DNA of 64,000 nucleotides, taken from positions 124,001 to 188,000 of the forward strand of contig CAJXVS010000006.1 of assembly GCA_913061265.1 (NCBI GenBank). The letters are read 5' to 3'. The notes beneath the pieces were generated by a model. That model ran no database searches and was not told the DNA's origin. It worked only from the letters and a program-made list of their open reading frames with translations. Positions 23,186-32,299 of this stretch are shown in pieces. Each line of letters begins with the position of its first letter. Positions within the stretch are counted from its first letter, which is position 1. The stretch is from an uncultured Halobacteriovorax sp. (GTDB lineage: Bacteria > Bdellovibrionota > Bacteriovoracia > Bacteriovoracales > Bacteriovoracaceae). Both the position numbers and the translations under genes were made by a program.

Positions 23186-24781
23186 ATGAGATTGGGTTTA
23201 ACATTTTTGATGATCATTCCCTTTCTCCTCTTCTTTGTTTGCCAAAAGAAGTTTAGAAAAGCTCCTCTTATTATATCTATCATCATTGGCCTTTGCTCTA
23301 TCACTCTCTTCTTACAGATTCCTTTTGATAAAGCTTTTTATGGTTTTATTTCTAAAGAATGGTTTGTTGCTCAGCAATTAAGTGATGGGCTAAGCCTCTA
23401 TAAAGAAATTGCATGGCTCTACGGGCCTATCCCGCCCTTTTTTAACCTCTTTAGTAACTTTTTAACCCAGACAAGTGGACCGATGGGTTATCTCTATTCT
23501 CTTATTTTGTTGAACATCATCATCATTGGTTTTTATGGCCTCTATGTAAAAAAAGAGAGCACTTCCCCTGGATTACTAGTCGCTCTTAGCATCGCCCTTA
23601 ATATCTACACTCTCGCTGGTCTATCAGTTGGAGGAAGCATCTACTTATTAGAGGTCATCTTTTTTATCTTATTGTTACTACTCGATCGATCAAACATACC
23701 AAGGCCTAAAAAATATATCCTCCAAGGTGTTGTCCTTGGCATGGCCTGGCTCTCTAAGCCTCTGGCTCCGGCCATGGCGCTTATCGCTTTTTTTATTGTT
23801 GATCTTCTTGATGATAGTGATGAGAGGTTTATCCCCTCCCTTTACAGAGGTATAAGCCTCTTCTTTGTGCTTCTTGGAAGCGGACTTGTTATGTGTTTAA
23901 AAGGTTTTGACTTAAGCCTCGTCTTTAGAAGCCTCGTTCCCTTGTATTTCTCAAAATATTATCAAACCCTAAACATGCAGCCTCTTCAAAATTACTTAGA
24001 GGTCTATTATGCTTCATTTGATTTAAGATATATTATTCTTAGGATTTACTACTACATTCTTCCCTTCTCAGTCTTAACGGCAATAGTATTCGCCTTAAGA
24101 TCGAGACCTTCTAAGGATTTTAGAAAGATGGCCCTACCGCTCTTTTTCTGGATCCTCTCCTTTTGTTTACTTTGGCGGCAATTTGATAACCACCGTCCCT
24201 TTGACTTTCTCCTCATCCTTCCTGTTTATTTATTGTTAAAGGATTTAGAAGCAAAGAAAAAAGTCATCGCACTTCTTATCCTCGGGGCCTGCTTAAGCCC
24301 AAGCTTCTACTTAAGAGCAGGAAACCTAACTAAAAGTATCGGTAAGTCTTATAAGAAGTTACTAGGTACTAAGATTAGTGATGAGAGTTATCAGGCCTTA
24401 GATAAGTTATTTCTTTTAAGTAGTAAGTATAAAAATCTGCCTCAACTGGCCCTTGGTTATGGTGCTAGCTTCTATGGAGTTACTCATCAAAAACCACTTT
24501 GGCGTCATAATAATCACCTCTACTCTTTTGAAAGCGAGAAAGATGTTCTCGATCTATCAACACATATAAAGAAGAAGTTCCTGCTTATTGATATTGCTCC
24601 TAATTATGATCACACTGGGCTATGGCATCTTTTTGGAAGAGAAGACTTTAATACGGAAAAAGCCTCATTTTCTACAAGTCCTTTAAAAGAAGAGCTTTTC
24701 AAGTATTTAAAGAACAATAGTAAATTGATAACTGAAGAGAGAACGAATAATTTTAGGTATTCGGTTTTTTTAATTGAATAA
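23186..24781 (+). CDS. Polytopic membrane glycosyltransferase (GT39/GT83-like C superfamily)
   Basis: 531 residues with about ten membrane helices. After the first helices comes QLSDGLSLYKEIAWLYGPIPPFF, the acidic/aromatic loop pattern of polyprenyl-phosphate-dependent glycosyltransferases (GT-C fold). It probably moves a sugar from a lipid carrier onto an envelope lipid or protein. AAGGA precedes the ATG. The 3' end overlaps the convergent glycerate kinase gene by about 29 bases. Confidence 0.7.
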   Translation: MRLGLTFLMIIPFLLFFVCQKKFRKAPLIISIIIGLCSITLFLQIPFDKAFYGFISKEWFVAQQLSDGLSLYKEIAWLYGPIPPFFNLFSNFLTQTSGPMGYLYSLILLNIIIIGFYGLYVKKESTSPGLLVALSIALNIYTLAGLSVGGSIYLLEVIFFILLLLLDRSNIPRPKKYILQGVVLGMAWLSKPLAPAMALIAFFIVDLLDDSDERFIPSLYRGISLFFVLLGSGLVMCLKGFDLSLVFRSLVPLYFSKYYQTLNMQPLQNYLEVYYASFDLRYIILRIYYYILPFSVLTAIVFALRSRPSKDFRKMALPLFFWILSFCLLWRQFDNHRPFDFLLILPVYLLLKDLEAKKKVIALLILGACLSPSFYLRAGNLTKSIGKSYKKLLGTKISDESYQALDKLFLLSSKYKNLPQLALGYGASFYGVTHQKPLWRHNNHLYSFESEKDVLDLSTHIKKKFLLIDIAPNYDHTGLWHLFGREDFNTEKASFSTSPLKEELFKYLKNNSKLITEERTNNFRYSVFLIE

Positions 24782-25787
24782 CTCTTAGATCATTTAGGTT
24801 ATATCCCGTAGGACCTATCTGAATAAGAAGCTCGTACTTCTTAAAGAGCTTATAAGTATCAAAATTACTGATGGCCTCTTCTAGTTCGTCCTTAGGAATC
24901 CTTCCATCAAGCCAAGCACCAGCGGAGTCCGTTGGGCCATCAATTCCATCACTACCTAAGCTTAAGATTTCAAACTTAATGTTCTTCTTCATAAGCTCCA
25001 GTCCCATAAGGGCAACCCAGTGCATATTTCGTCCGCCTATTCCTTTCTTTGAAACTCTTAAAGTTGATTCACCATAAGTTAAAAGATTTTCATGGGAGGC
25101 CAAGAGCTTAAGGTGCTTCTTTATATTACCTTCTATATCTTCATTCACTTCTTCTAAATGAAAGTCTTTAAAAATCTTCTTACTTACTTTTGCTAGATGA
25201 CTTCTCTCTAAAACGATCTCAAAGCTATGATCTAGTTCTTTAGAGATCACAGGAGAAGAGCCAATAACTTCAATATTATTTCCCTGTACATCAGATTCTA
25301 CAAAACAATGCACTTTAGCCGGAAGATAGAGTTCACCTAGCTTTCCGCCTTTTACTTGGCTTAGCTTCTTTCTCTCTTCGTTAATCTCATGGATCTTCTT
25401 TCCTGATAAGAGAAGGTCTCCATAGATTCTTTGCAGCTCCTCAAGACCAATTCCTTCTATGGGAAGCTCCATGAGTGAGCTAGTTCCTCCTGAGAGGCAA
25501 AAAAGGACAAGGTCATTCTCACCTAACTTAGAGGCCGCCTTCATAAGCTTTTTTGCAGAATTTATGGATTTGGTATTAGGAATAGGATGCCCATCATGAG
25601 GACCTATGATGACCTCAGATTTAAATTTAAGGCCTAAGTCTTTTAACTCACTCGCCATGCGGTTAGCAGATTTACCAACAGCATGAAGGTGAAGATTCTT
25701 TTTATGATTTTCTTTAAGAAACTCTAAGTCATATTTAGGCGTTAGATGATTTAAGACCTCTAACGCCTTGAAGACTAGATTACTCAC
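24753..25787 (-). CDS. Glycerate 2-kinase (GckA/TtuD, DUF4147-MOFRL type)
   Basis: 344 residues from GTG 25787. HAVGKSANRMA, HDGHPIPNTKS, LSGGTSSLMELP in the N-terminal DUF4147 domain and YGESTLRVSKKGIGGRNMHWV with LGSDGIDGPTDSAGAW in the MOFRL domain identify the class II glycerate kinase family, which makes 2-phosphoglycerate. It is shorter than most members (about 420), with a trimmed N-terminus. It overlaps the end of the DUF547 gene by eight bases. Confidence 0.9.
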   Translation of the reverse strand: MSNLVFKALEVLNHLTPKYDLEFLKENHKKNLHLHAVGKSANRMASELKDLGLKFKSEVIIGPHDGHPIPNTKSINSAKKLMKAASKLGENDLVLFCLSGGTSSLMELPIEGIGLEELQRIYGDLLLSGKKIHEINEERKKLSQVKGGKLGELYLPAKVHCFVESDVQGNNIEVIGSSPVISKELDHSFEIVLERSHLAKVSKKIFKDFHLEEVNEDIEGNIKKHLKLLASHENLLTYGESTLRVSKKGIGGRNMHWVALMGLELMKKNIKFEILSLGSDGIDGPTDSAGAWLDGRIPKDELEEAISNFDTYKLFKKYELLIQIGPTGYNLNDLRVIQLKKPNT

Positions 25788-27264
25788 AGCCTACTACGAT
25801 CTTTCTTATGCTTCGTCTTACGCTTTTTGTATTTTGACGAAACTTGAGAGTGAGCTCTTCAGGATGAAACTTTGCTTCATGCCTGATCTTATCTTTATGA
25901 GTCCAAGTAAAGAAGCCTTCGTCATCAACTGTGGCCTTTGCTGTAAAGTCTACTTCAACTTCTGAGGCAACTTCTTTTTTATCAATAGAACTAAGTGTTC
26001 CTCTAATTGAATAAGTATCAGTGATTGAGTTTCTAAGGATGCAAAGTTTTGCTTCTGTTACTGTGTTCTTTGTTAATTTATGTTCTTTCCCGCTGATAAG
26101 GTTTCCGCAGATAGATACGACTTTCTCATCATCAGAGAGGATCATCTTTGCACATGGGCCAGTTGTTGGCTCTTTTGAATCATCTCCGTTAACAACAACC
26201 CCATCTCCTGAACCTTCTCCGCCAGTGGTTGGTACAATTGGTTTAGGGAGATCAGGTCTAACGATAACTTGGTCGTTTTGATTAAGAGAATTAAGAGTCC
26301 AGTCATACTTAAGACTTTTTGTCTTAAAAAGAACTTCTCCACCATGATGCTCGATAAATCCTTTTACAGACCCTTTATCAGCTTCAAATTCTTCTGAGTA
26401 CCAAGAAAAAATCTTAGTAAGGTAAGTTCTTTTTTTACCTTGGTCATTAACCAGCATTCTTGGAAGTTTTAATGAAGCGTTCGTTATATAATCTAGTTGA
26501 TCTTCAAGTAATTCTTCTCTGTAGGCCTTGTTTAAAGTAATCGGGCATCCTTTAGAGACGCAGATCACAGCAAAATGAGTTCTACCATCAGCTCTTTCTG
26601 TTAGATCTGAAAGATATTCTTTTTCAACAGTATTTAATGAAACAAGCTCTTCACCATGAACACGAATAAAACGAGCATCAAAAATCTGATGAGGGTTTAA
26701 ACCAGTGCTTAAGTCTAGAATTGACTTAATTTTTGATCCATTTTTATTGATATAAAAACGATTGATCAATCTAATGGCAAAATAATTATAGGCATTAATA
26801 TAAAATGATTTTTTATAAGCATCCGACTTTCCGATAAGGGCGCTACGGTCCCTAAACTTTCTTTCTATCTTAGTCACAAGGTCTTTAAAGATAGGCTCTT
26901 TCTTTTTAAGAAGGTCATGAAGTCTTTCATAATCAACTCTTGTATCAAAGGCCTCACCTACTTTATTAATAGGAAGAACAAAGGTACCAAAGAAGATATC
27001 AAGAAGATCTTCTAATGATTTCTCTTCAACAACTACTGCTGGAGTATCAGCATCATCTTGATCATTTACTTGTGGAGTATCTACTGAATCAGTAGCGCTT
27101 TGATCCTCATCCTCGTCATCTAAACTAAGAACTGTATCAACTTTTTCAGTTTCTACATTTGTTCTTGATGCGATGGGGGCGAGTTCTTCCTTTTGATACT
27201 TACAACCTTGTAAGACAAATAGGACCATTAAAAATAAGACCATGATATTGGCGGTGTGTTTCAC
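25780..27264 (-). CDS. DUF547 lipoprotein (large, two-part)
   Basis: 494 residues from a GTG with GGAG upstream. Lipobox LQGC, an acidic linker, then a DUF547 domain: SFYINAYNYFAIRLINR, HGEELVSLNTVEKEYL and HFAVICVSKGCP. After a Gly/Pro linker comes a C-terminal strand-rich region of about 110 residues with three cysteines that I do not recognise. DUF547 proteins are exported and of unknown function. It is one of three DUF547 genes in the window. Confidence 0.85.
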   Translation of the reverse strand: MKHTANIMVLFLMVLFVLQGCKYQKEELAPIASRTNVETEKVDTVLSLDDEDEDQSATDSVDTPQVNDQDDADTPAVVVEEKSLEDLLDIFFGTFVLPINKVGEAFDTRVDYERLHDLLKKKEPIFKDLVTKIERKFRDRSALIGKSDAYKKSFYINAYNYFAIRLINRFYINKNGSKIKSILDLSTGLNPHQIFDARFIRVHGEELVSLNTVEKEYLSDLTERADGRTHFAVICVSKGCPITLNKAYREELLEDQLDYITNASLKLPRMLVNDQGKKRTYLTKIFSWYSEEFEADKGSVKGFIEHHGGEVLFKTKSLKYDWTLNSLNQNDQVIVRPDLPKPIVPTTGGEGSGDGVVVNGDDSKEPTTGPCAKMILSDDEKVVSICGNLISGKEHKLTKNTVTEAKLCILRNSITDTYSIRGTLSSIDKKEVASEVEVDFTAKATVDDEGFFTWTHKDKIRHEAKFHPEELTLKFRQNTKSVRRSIRKIVVGCE

Positions 27265-27357
27265 TTATTACTCCTCAGTATATAATGTCTAATTTATATA
27301 ACGCGAAGCATCATTAAACAGGCCACCCTGTAGTATTTACAATGCAATATTAAGGAC

Positions 27358-28596
27358 TTACAAAATTATCTGAACAATAGCACCCGTCATCATCGTGGCC
27401 AAGGTCCCTGCAATAAGGCTTTTAAAGGATAATCCCACGATCTCTGAGCGCCTTGATGGTGCCAAGGTCCCCATGGATCCAACGATCAACCCTAAGCTGG
27501 CAAGGTTAGCAAAGCCGCACATGGCGTAGGTCATAACCAGCCTACTCTTCTCACTAAGATCTGATGCTTCGAGAGACGCAAGCTTTTGATAACTTACAAA
27601 TTCATTGAGAACAGTTTTGGTACTCATGAGATTGGCCGCCACTTCTACTTCACTCGGAGAGATACCCATAAGCCAGACAAAGGGTATAAAGATAAAGCTA
27701 ACGAGGTATTCTAAAGTGATCTCCCCTCCAGGGAGAAAAGCTAAGAACTGATTGGTTAAGTGTACTAGAGCAAATAAAACAATGATCATGGCGACAATAC
27801 TTAAGAGTAACTGAATCCCATCCATGGTGCCTTTAACAAGAGCGTCCATGATGCTTGTCGTTTCAATTGTTATAATCGCCTCTCCCTCTTTTTCATCACT
27901 ACTTCGTCCTGGAACAAAAAGATGCCCTATTAAGATAGCAGCAGGAGTACTGACTAGTGAGGCGACTAAGATATGGCCTAAACTATCAGGAATGGCCTTA
28001 GAGATAATCGAAGCGTAGAGAACCATCACGGTCCCCGCCACCGTACTCATCCCAGCAGTCATCACAATGAATAAAGAGCTTCGGCTCATGGAAAGAAGAT
28101 AGGGCTTAATGAGAAGTGGCGCTTCAACAATACCAAGAAAAACATTGGCCGAAACACCAAGTCCTTGAACACCACTGATATTCAAGGTTCTTTGAAGAAG
28201 CTTACTTAAGAGCTTAACTATCTTTTGAAGGATACCAAGGTGAAAGAGCATGCTCGATAGTGCGCTCATGATTAAAACAATGGGAAGAACTCTAAAGGCC
28301 ACGATAAAACTTGCCCCTTTGGAGCTTTCATTAAAAGGAAGAGGCGCGCCAGCGAGGTAGCCAAACATAAAAGAGGCCCCGGCCATAGTCGCCTTTTCAA
28401 TCATTAAGACTCCTTGATTCAAAACGATAAAGATATTTTGAAGAAACGGGACTTTTAAAAAGAGAAGAGCGAAAAGGATTTGTAGACCAATAGCGATCCC
28501 CACTTTCTTCCACGAAACAGACTTCCTATCTTCACTAAAGAGAAAGGCAATTCCAATAAAAACCAAGAGGCCTAAAATACTTTGAACATAATTCAT
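27358..28596 (-). CDS. NupC-family concentrative nucleoside transporter
   Basis: 412 residues from ATG 28596, which has AAGGA eight bases upstream; a start nine codons earlier lacks this. About ten membrane helices with FMFGYLAG, GVSANVFLGIVEAPLLIKPYL, SRSSLFIVMTAGMSTVAGTVM and GISPSEVEVAANLMSTKTVLNEFV, the hallmark segments of CNT transporters, which import nucleosides with H+ or Na+. Start codon lies 14 bases from the divergent CDP-alcohol phosphatidyltransferase start. Confidence 0.93.
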   Translation of the reverse strand: MNYVQSILGLLVFIGIAFLFSEDRKSVSWKKVGIAIGLQILFALLFLKVPFLQNIFIVLNQGVLMIEKATMAGASFMFGYLAGAPLPFNESSKGASFIVAFRVLPIVLIMSALSSMLFHLGILQKIVKLLSKLLQRTLNISGVQGLGVSANVFLGIVEAPLLIKPYLLSMSRSSLFIVMTAGMSTVAGTVMVLYASIISKAIPDSLGHILVASLVSTPAAILIGHLFVPGRSSDEKEGEAIITIETTSIMDALVKGTMDGIQLLLSIVAMIIVLFALVHLTNQFLAFLPGGEITLEYLVSFIFIPFVWLMGISPSEVEVAANLMSTKTVLNEFVSYQKLASLEASDLSEKSRLVMTYAMCGFANLASLGLIVGSMGTLAPSRRSEIVGLSFKSLIAGTLATMMTGAIVQIIL

Positions 28597-28598
28597 GT

Positions 28599-28604
28599 TA
28601 TAAT
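28599..28604 (+). promoter_or_regulatory. Consensus -10 TATAAT six bases before ATG 28611
   Basis: A perfect TATAAT followed by six bases and ATG. There is no Shine-Dalgarno site and no room for a leader. The hexamer also lies in the leader of the divergent nupC-like gene. Confidence 0.55.
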
Positions 28605-28610
28605 TCCTTA

Positions 28611-29165
28611 ATGACAATACCAAACGCCCTGACCTTTTTAAGAATCATGGCCACTCCCATTTCGCTGTATTTCTATCTTATAGGAAACTTTCAAGCATGC
28701 GCAATCTTGGTTGTCTTTATAGCTCTTAGTGACTTCTTTGATGGACTCATTGCTAGGGCCTTAGATCAATGCACAGAACTTGGGGCGCTTCTTGACCCAG
28801 TTGCAGATAAGTTTTTTGAAATGAGTTTTACTTTGGTCCTTGGCTACTTAGGAGATCTTCCTTGGTTTTATGTATTTTTATTAAACTTAAGAAACTTATC
28901 TCAGCTGCTCGCAATTCCTATCTTGATGTGGTGGAAGAAGATAAAGTTTAAAGTTGAACCTAAGTTACCGGCTAAGATAGGAAGCGCTCTTGGCATGATA
29001 CTTATTCTTTTCATTGTTCTCTTAAAGCTAACCAATATGACGGCGCTTCTCTACCCCATTAAGGTTTTAGTTTCAGTAAGTGCCGGATTTGAGATCTATA
29101 TGCTTGTGACTTACCTTCCAAGATTCGTTCAGATCTATCAGGGAAGTCATGATACTTTTGATTAA
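28611..29165 (+). CDS. CDP-alcohol phosphatidyltransferase
   Basis: 184 residues with about five membrane helices. SDFFDGLIARALDQCTELGALLDPVADKFFE is the CDP-alcohol signature (D-G-x2-A-R-x8-G-x3-D-x3-D) with all four Asp. Enzymes of this family join a CDP-linked diacylglycerol or alcohol to an alcohol; PgsA-like or cardiolipin-synthase-like activity is plausible. The start fits the PNALTFLRI opening of PgsA-like proteins. Probably a leaderless mRNA. Confidence 0.92.
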   Translation: MTIPNALTFLRIMATPISLYFYLIGNFQACAILVVFIALSDFFDGLIARALDQCTELGALLDPVADKFFEMSFTLVLGYLGDLPWFYVFLLNLRNLSQLLAIPILMWWKKIKFKVEPKLPAKIGSALGMILILFIVLLKLTNMTALLYPIKVLVSVSAGFEIYMLVTYLPRFVQIYQGSHDTFD

Positions 29166-29168
29166 TAA

Positions 29169-29675
29169 TTACTGAAAAAGATCTCGGCCTAAATAACTTG
29201 AATAGTCCTTAGATTCTCGTAGAGCTGGATACTTCTTTAAGCAGCTCTCGCTTCTTTTATCTTTCATAAAAAAGCTGTTTGGGACATTTGAACTTTCAAT
29301 GACTTCTGTATAGATCCTTTTCCAAGTAAGAGTATTGGCCTCTTCTTCTTTTAAGAAAACATTTGGATAGGCCACATAGCCATTTTTATTGGCGTCAGGA
29401 TGATCTGGTTCATACTTCATAATGGGTGGACTATTATCGCTTAAGATCTCGCAAATCCCTTCCTTGCAGCCCTTAACGATCTTTTTCTTATAAGGACCCC
29501 CTTCAGCTGTTCTTGTTGTTTTGGCGTTAGCAATATTTGAACTGATCACTCTAATACGTTGATACAAAACACTTAAGTCTTGGCAATAAAGATCAATTTC
29601 TTTTTCAGATATTTGAGGCTGGCTCGCACAACTAGTGACAAGGAGAAAGAGAGAGAAAAACTTTAGCTTAAGCAT
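29169..29675 (-). CDS. FlgC-derived lipoprotein
   Basis: 168 residues. Lipobox VTSC with Cys16, AAGGA before the ATG. Residues 43-65 (VISSNIANAKTTRTAEGGPYKKK) and 84-106 (PPIMKYEPDHPDANKNGYVAYPNV) match FlgC, the flagellar proximal rod protein, and 109-130 align with the FlgC C-terminal helix. True FlgC is exported by the flagellar apparatus and has no lipoprotein signal. Here the N-terminal rod helix is replaced and a cysteine-containing tail is added, and no flagellar genes are nearby. Confidence 0.8.
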   Translation of the reverse strand: MLKLKFFSLFLLVTSCASQPQISEKEIDLYCQDLSVLYQRIRVISSNIANAKTTRTAEGGPYKKKIVKGCKEGICEILSDNSPPIMKYEPDHPDANKNGYVAYPNVFLKEEEANTLTWKRIYTEVIESSNVPNSFFMKDKRSESCLKKYPALRESKDYSSYLGRDLFQ

Positions 29676-29696
29676 AAACTCAATCCTTAAGAATCT

Positions 29697-30176
29697 TTAT
29701 AAAAGTTTTATTTGATCACTGATCCGGATGATACCGGATTTTGTGATAAGCGCTCTAAGGCCGCCTTTTTGATTTTCTTTTAGCCACTTAAAGCTTCCAG
29801 CCCCAGCAGCGGTGTCCATCCAAGCACAAGGAAAGCAATCGCTCGATCCTTCAAACTCTGCTTCTCCTATAGAGAACTTCTTACCAATTAATTCTAAGGG
29901 GTCAATTTTGGAGATGATGAGGTTTCTTCTAAAGACTTCAAAGTCTGCTTTTACTCCTGTCACTGAACTAAGTTCAAGAAGTGCTTCTTCACTCATCAAA
30001 GAGACCTGACCGCCGTATTCTTTTTTAAAGTCGTAGAAGCGATCTCCAACAAGACCTGATCCTTCATGACATTCAGCTTCAAGAGGAGAAAAAGTGGGAG
30101 CTGGCCCCGGCTCACCTTTTTTATGTTTCCAATAATTTGATTCGGGAGAAATATAGATTTTCTTTAAAATGGCCAT
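29697..30176 (-). CDS. MOSC domain protein
   Basis: 159 residues: HEGSGLVGDRFYDFKKEYGGQVSLMS, FRRNLIISKIDPLELIGKKFSIG and the conserved Cys region DCFPCAWMDTAAGAG match stand-alone MOSC domains related to the C-terminal part of molybdenum cofactor sulfurase. These proteins bind molybdenum cofactor or carry sulfur. The first gene in the window (FdhF/YdeP-like) and fdhD also use this cofactor, though far away. No strong ribosome site. Confidence 0.88.
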   Translation of the reverse strand: MAILKKIYISPESNYWKHKKGEPGPAPTFSPLEAECHEGSGLVGDRFYDFKKEYGGQVSLMSEEALLELSSVTGVKADFEVFRRNLIISKIDPLELIGKKFSIGEAEFEGSSDCFPCAWMDTAAGAGSFKWLKENQKGGLRALITKSGIIRISDQIKLL

Positions 30177-30219
30177 GACAAAAATTACTCGTCTTTTTAG
30201 CCTCTGTCAAAACGAAGGA

Positions 30220-30894
30220 TTAGACGTAGCGAACACCTACTTTAAACATACCAGGAAGTTCAGGTAATTCACGAATAGACATGACTTCCCCTTTCATAAT
30301 GGGATTAAGCTCTTTGCCGTTCATCTCGGAGAATTCGAGAAAATCCCCTTTATGAAAAGAGCCTGGATCATCAATTCTAAAACTCAACCCACTTTGAGAA
30401 ATATCCCCTAAGAAATAGATCTCTCCTTTTACAGCAGCTTCATCTTGGAAGTTAACTTTAATGAACTTATCACCTTCAATCTCTTGCCGGTTATGAGTCC
30501 GCTCATGGGTATGAGCTTCTTCATTTTCTTTTTCCACAAACTCAAGCCCATCGACAAAAGACTCATTCACTCTCATTACTTTCTTAGGTAAAGTGAAAAC
30601 AATATAGTCTTTCTCTATTTCTCTAACTGATAGCTTTGTAGCCACAAGCTTACTTTGAGAATATAAAAAAACATTATCTCTTGAAGAGACATGAAATCCT
30701 TTTGCAGCAGTAGGATGAATTTGAACCAGTTTCTTGATGGGATCAACTTTTTTAAGAAGAGCGTGATGAACAACACGCTCTCCAATATTTTGCCAAATCC
30801 AAACCTTTTCTTTTGTAGTTTGGATAGCTTTTAAGAGATCAATGATTTCTAAATCATCTGTAATCTCTTCAATATTTTCTTTCTCTTCACTCAT
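30220..30894 (-). CDS. PilZ-like domain protein
   Basis: 224 residues, cytoplasmic. The C-terminal half contains FIKVNF...GEIYFLGDISQSGLSFRIDD and a following F-x-K-G-D-x-L-x-F pattern, the D/N-x-S-x2-G core of PilZ domains that bind cyclic di-GMP. The N-terminal half resembles a YcgR-N-like barrel (VHPTAAKGFHVSSRDNVFLYS-type strands). The arginine motif before the domain (RTHNRQE) is degenerate, so ligand binding is uncertain. 15 bases separate it from the upstream protease gene. Confidence 0.6.
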   Translation of the reverse strand: MSEEKENIEEITDDLEIIDLLKAIQTTKEKVWIWQNIGERVVHHALLKKVDPIKKLVQIHPTAAKGFHVSSRDNVFLYSQSKLVATKLSVREIEKDYIVFTLPKKVMRVNESFVDGLEFVEKENEEAHTHERTHNRQEIEGDKFIKVNFQDEAAVKGEIYFLGDISQSGLSFRIDDPGSFHKGDFLEFSEMNGKELNPIMKGEVMSIRELPELPGMFKVGVRYV

Positions 30895-30908
30895 ATTTTC
30901 GTTAGCTG

Positions 30909-32177
30909 TTACTGTGGCCTTAGAGTTATATTAACAGAGTCTGAGAAATTTCCAATAACTCTTCTGTTTCTATCTAAAGGGAGCACTCTAAATTGATAAG
31001 ATCCCCAGCCTGGAAGTTGGCGCGCCGGCACTAAAGAGTATGTTCCTTTTTTAGCGGAGATCACTTCATACCCCCCCCCGTTAACTTGATCAATATTAGA
31101 GCCGTTAGGGTTTGAAAACACAGTATTAGGCTTAGTCGCCTCTAAGACAAATCCCTTTGCTCCAGAGATCTTAGAGACATCTATGTAGATCGGAATCACC
31201 TGGTTTGGATTTGTTGAGACAATACTTGTTTGTCCATTAACTGTTGGAGTTGGAACTTCTGAATCCCCTCCACCATTATCACCACCGCCACCAGTTGTTG
31301 GCTTATACCAGCATAGTGGTCTTTGCCCATAGGCGTAAGTTGTGTCTTCTCGGTTACAAGTTCCCTTATTAGGGTTTGATTGACCAATCTCATCGTCATC
31401 ATCGACGGGGCAGATTGAGCCGGCGAAATAAGTATCGAGCCTACATTGTGGTGCCGGATGCTTATGATAAGTAGTGCTGACAACATTTGGGTCAGGGCGA
31501 TCAAACTCAGGATTATTTCCATTTGAAAATAATGAAGCGGCCGAGAGCCCTGCCATTGAAATTCTTTGGCAAAGTGCTTGTTCACCTTCGTTTTTAAAAC
31601 TAGCTTCACACTTTGTCTTAACAGTTTGAGGCACATTCATATTTTTAATGATGTCTTTATTATCATCTTTTCTAAAAACTTTTCTTAGGCATTTAAGATT
31701 GGCAAAGTAGTCTGATTGACCTTCACTGGCTGCCCATTGACCTGGGTACTTTGGAGAGCCACCTATATGATGACCTACTTCATGACAGGCCACGAGTGCA
31801 AAACCATCAGAGGTCATAACCTGATGACGAGCAAGGCCTCCAAACATTTTGACAATATAGTTATTGCCTTGCCTTTCAGCGTAGGCATTTACTTCAGCAT
31901 TATTCCAATCTCTTTGAAAGACTAGGTTGCCACCGTGCTGTCTTACAATGGGATCATAGACTTCTTTGATCTTATCTAAAACCATATTAAACTCAGATTC
32001 ATCAATGCCTTGAAGGCCCTTGAGCCTCTTTTCAAATTTATCAAAAGGCGGGATCTTCATATCGTTTTTCGGAAGAAATCCATGTCCATCGACACAAGCA
32101 AAGGCTTGGACTGAGTAAAGAGAGGTAACTAGAAGAGCGACGCCTAGTAGGCGTGAACAAGTTCCAGAGAGTTTCAT
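30909..32177 (-). CDS. Secreted HExxH zinc metalloprotease
   Basis: 422 residues with a signal peptide (to about 26). ACHEVGHHIGGSP is the HExxH zinc site, followed about 20 residues later by SEGQSDYFAN giving a third ligand Glu, as in gluzincins. Several cysteines follow, then a Gly-rich linker and a C-terminal Ig/fibronectin-like domain. The coding strand has a G9 run at 31071-31079 near codon 366, which could cause slippage. It probably degrades proteins outside the cell. Confidence 0.8.
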   Translation of the reverse strand: MKLSGTCSRLLGVALLVTSLYSVQAFACVDGHGFLPKNDMKIPPFDKFEKRLKGLQGIDESEFNMVLDKIKEVYDPIVRQHGGNLVFQRDWNNAEVNAYAERQGNNYIVKMFGGLARHQVMTSDGFALVACHEVGHHIGGSPKYPGQWAASEGQSDYFANLKCLRKVFRKDDNKDIIKNMNVPQTVKTKCEASFKNEGEQALCQRISMAGLSAASLFSNGNNPEFDRPDPNVVSTTYHKHPAPQCRLDTYFAGSICPVDDDDEIGQSNPNKGTCNREDTTYAYGQRPLCWYKPTTGGGGDNGGGDSEVPTPTVNGQTSIVSTNPNQVIPIYIDVSKISGAKGFVLEATKPNTVFSNPNGSNIDQVNGGGYEVISAKKGTYSLVPARQLPGWGSYQFRVLPLDRNRRVIGNFSDSVNITLRPQ

Positions 32178-32299
32178 TGCAGGCTCACTGTTGTAGGTTT
32201 GTATGCCTACTCTTCGCCATTAATTTCTACTGAAGTAAGGAAAGCCCCATGAACAGGGTGGATACGGAAAAAGCTGCCATTTTGATTACTATTAAGAAC

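Noticed and set aside
31196-31636. 146-codon frame inside the zinc protease gene
   Set aside because: Same strand, different frame, no ribosome site; the protease frame carries HEVGHH and a signal peptide. The G9 tract is downstream of it, so it is not a slippage product.
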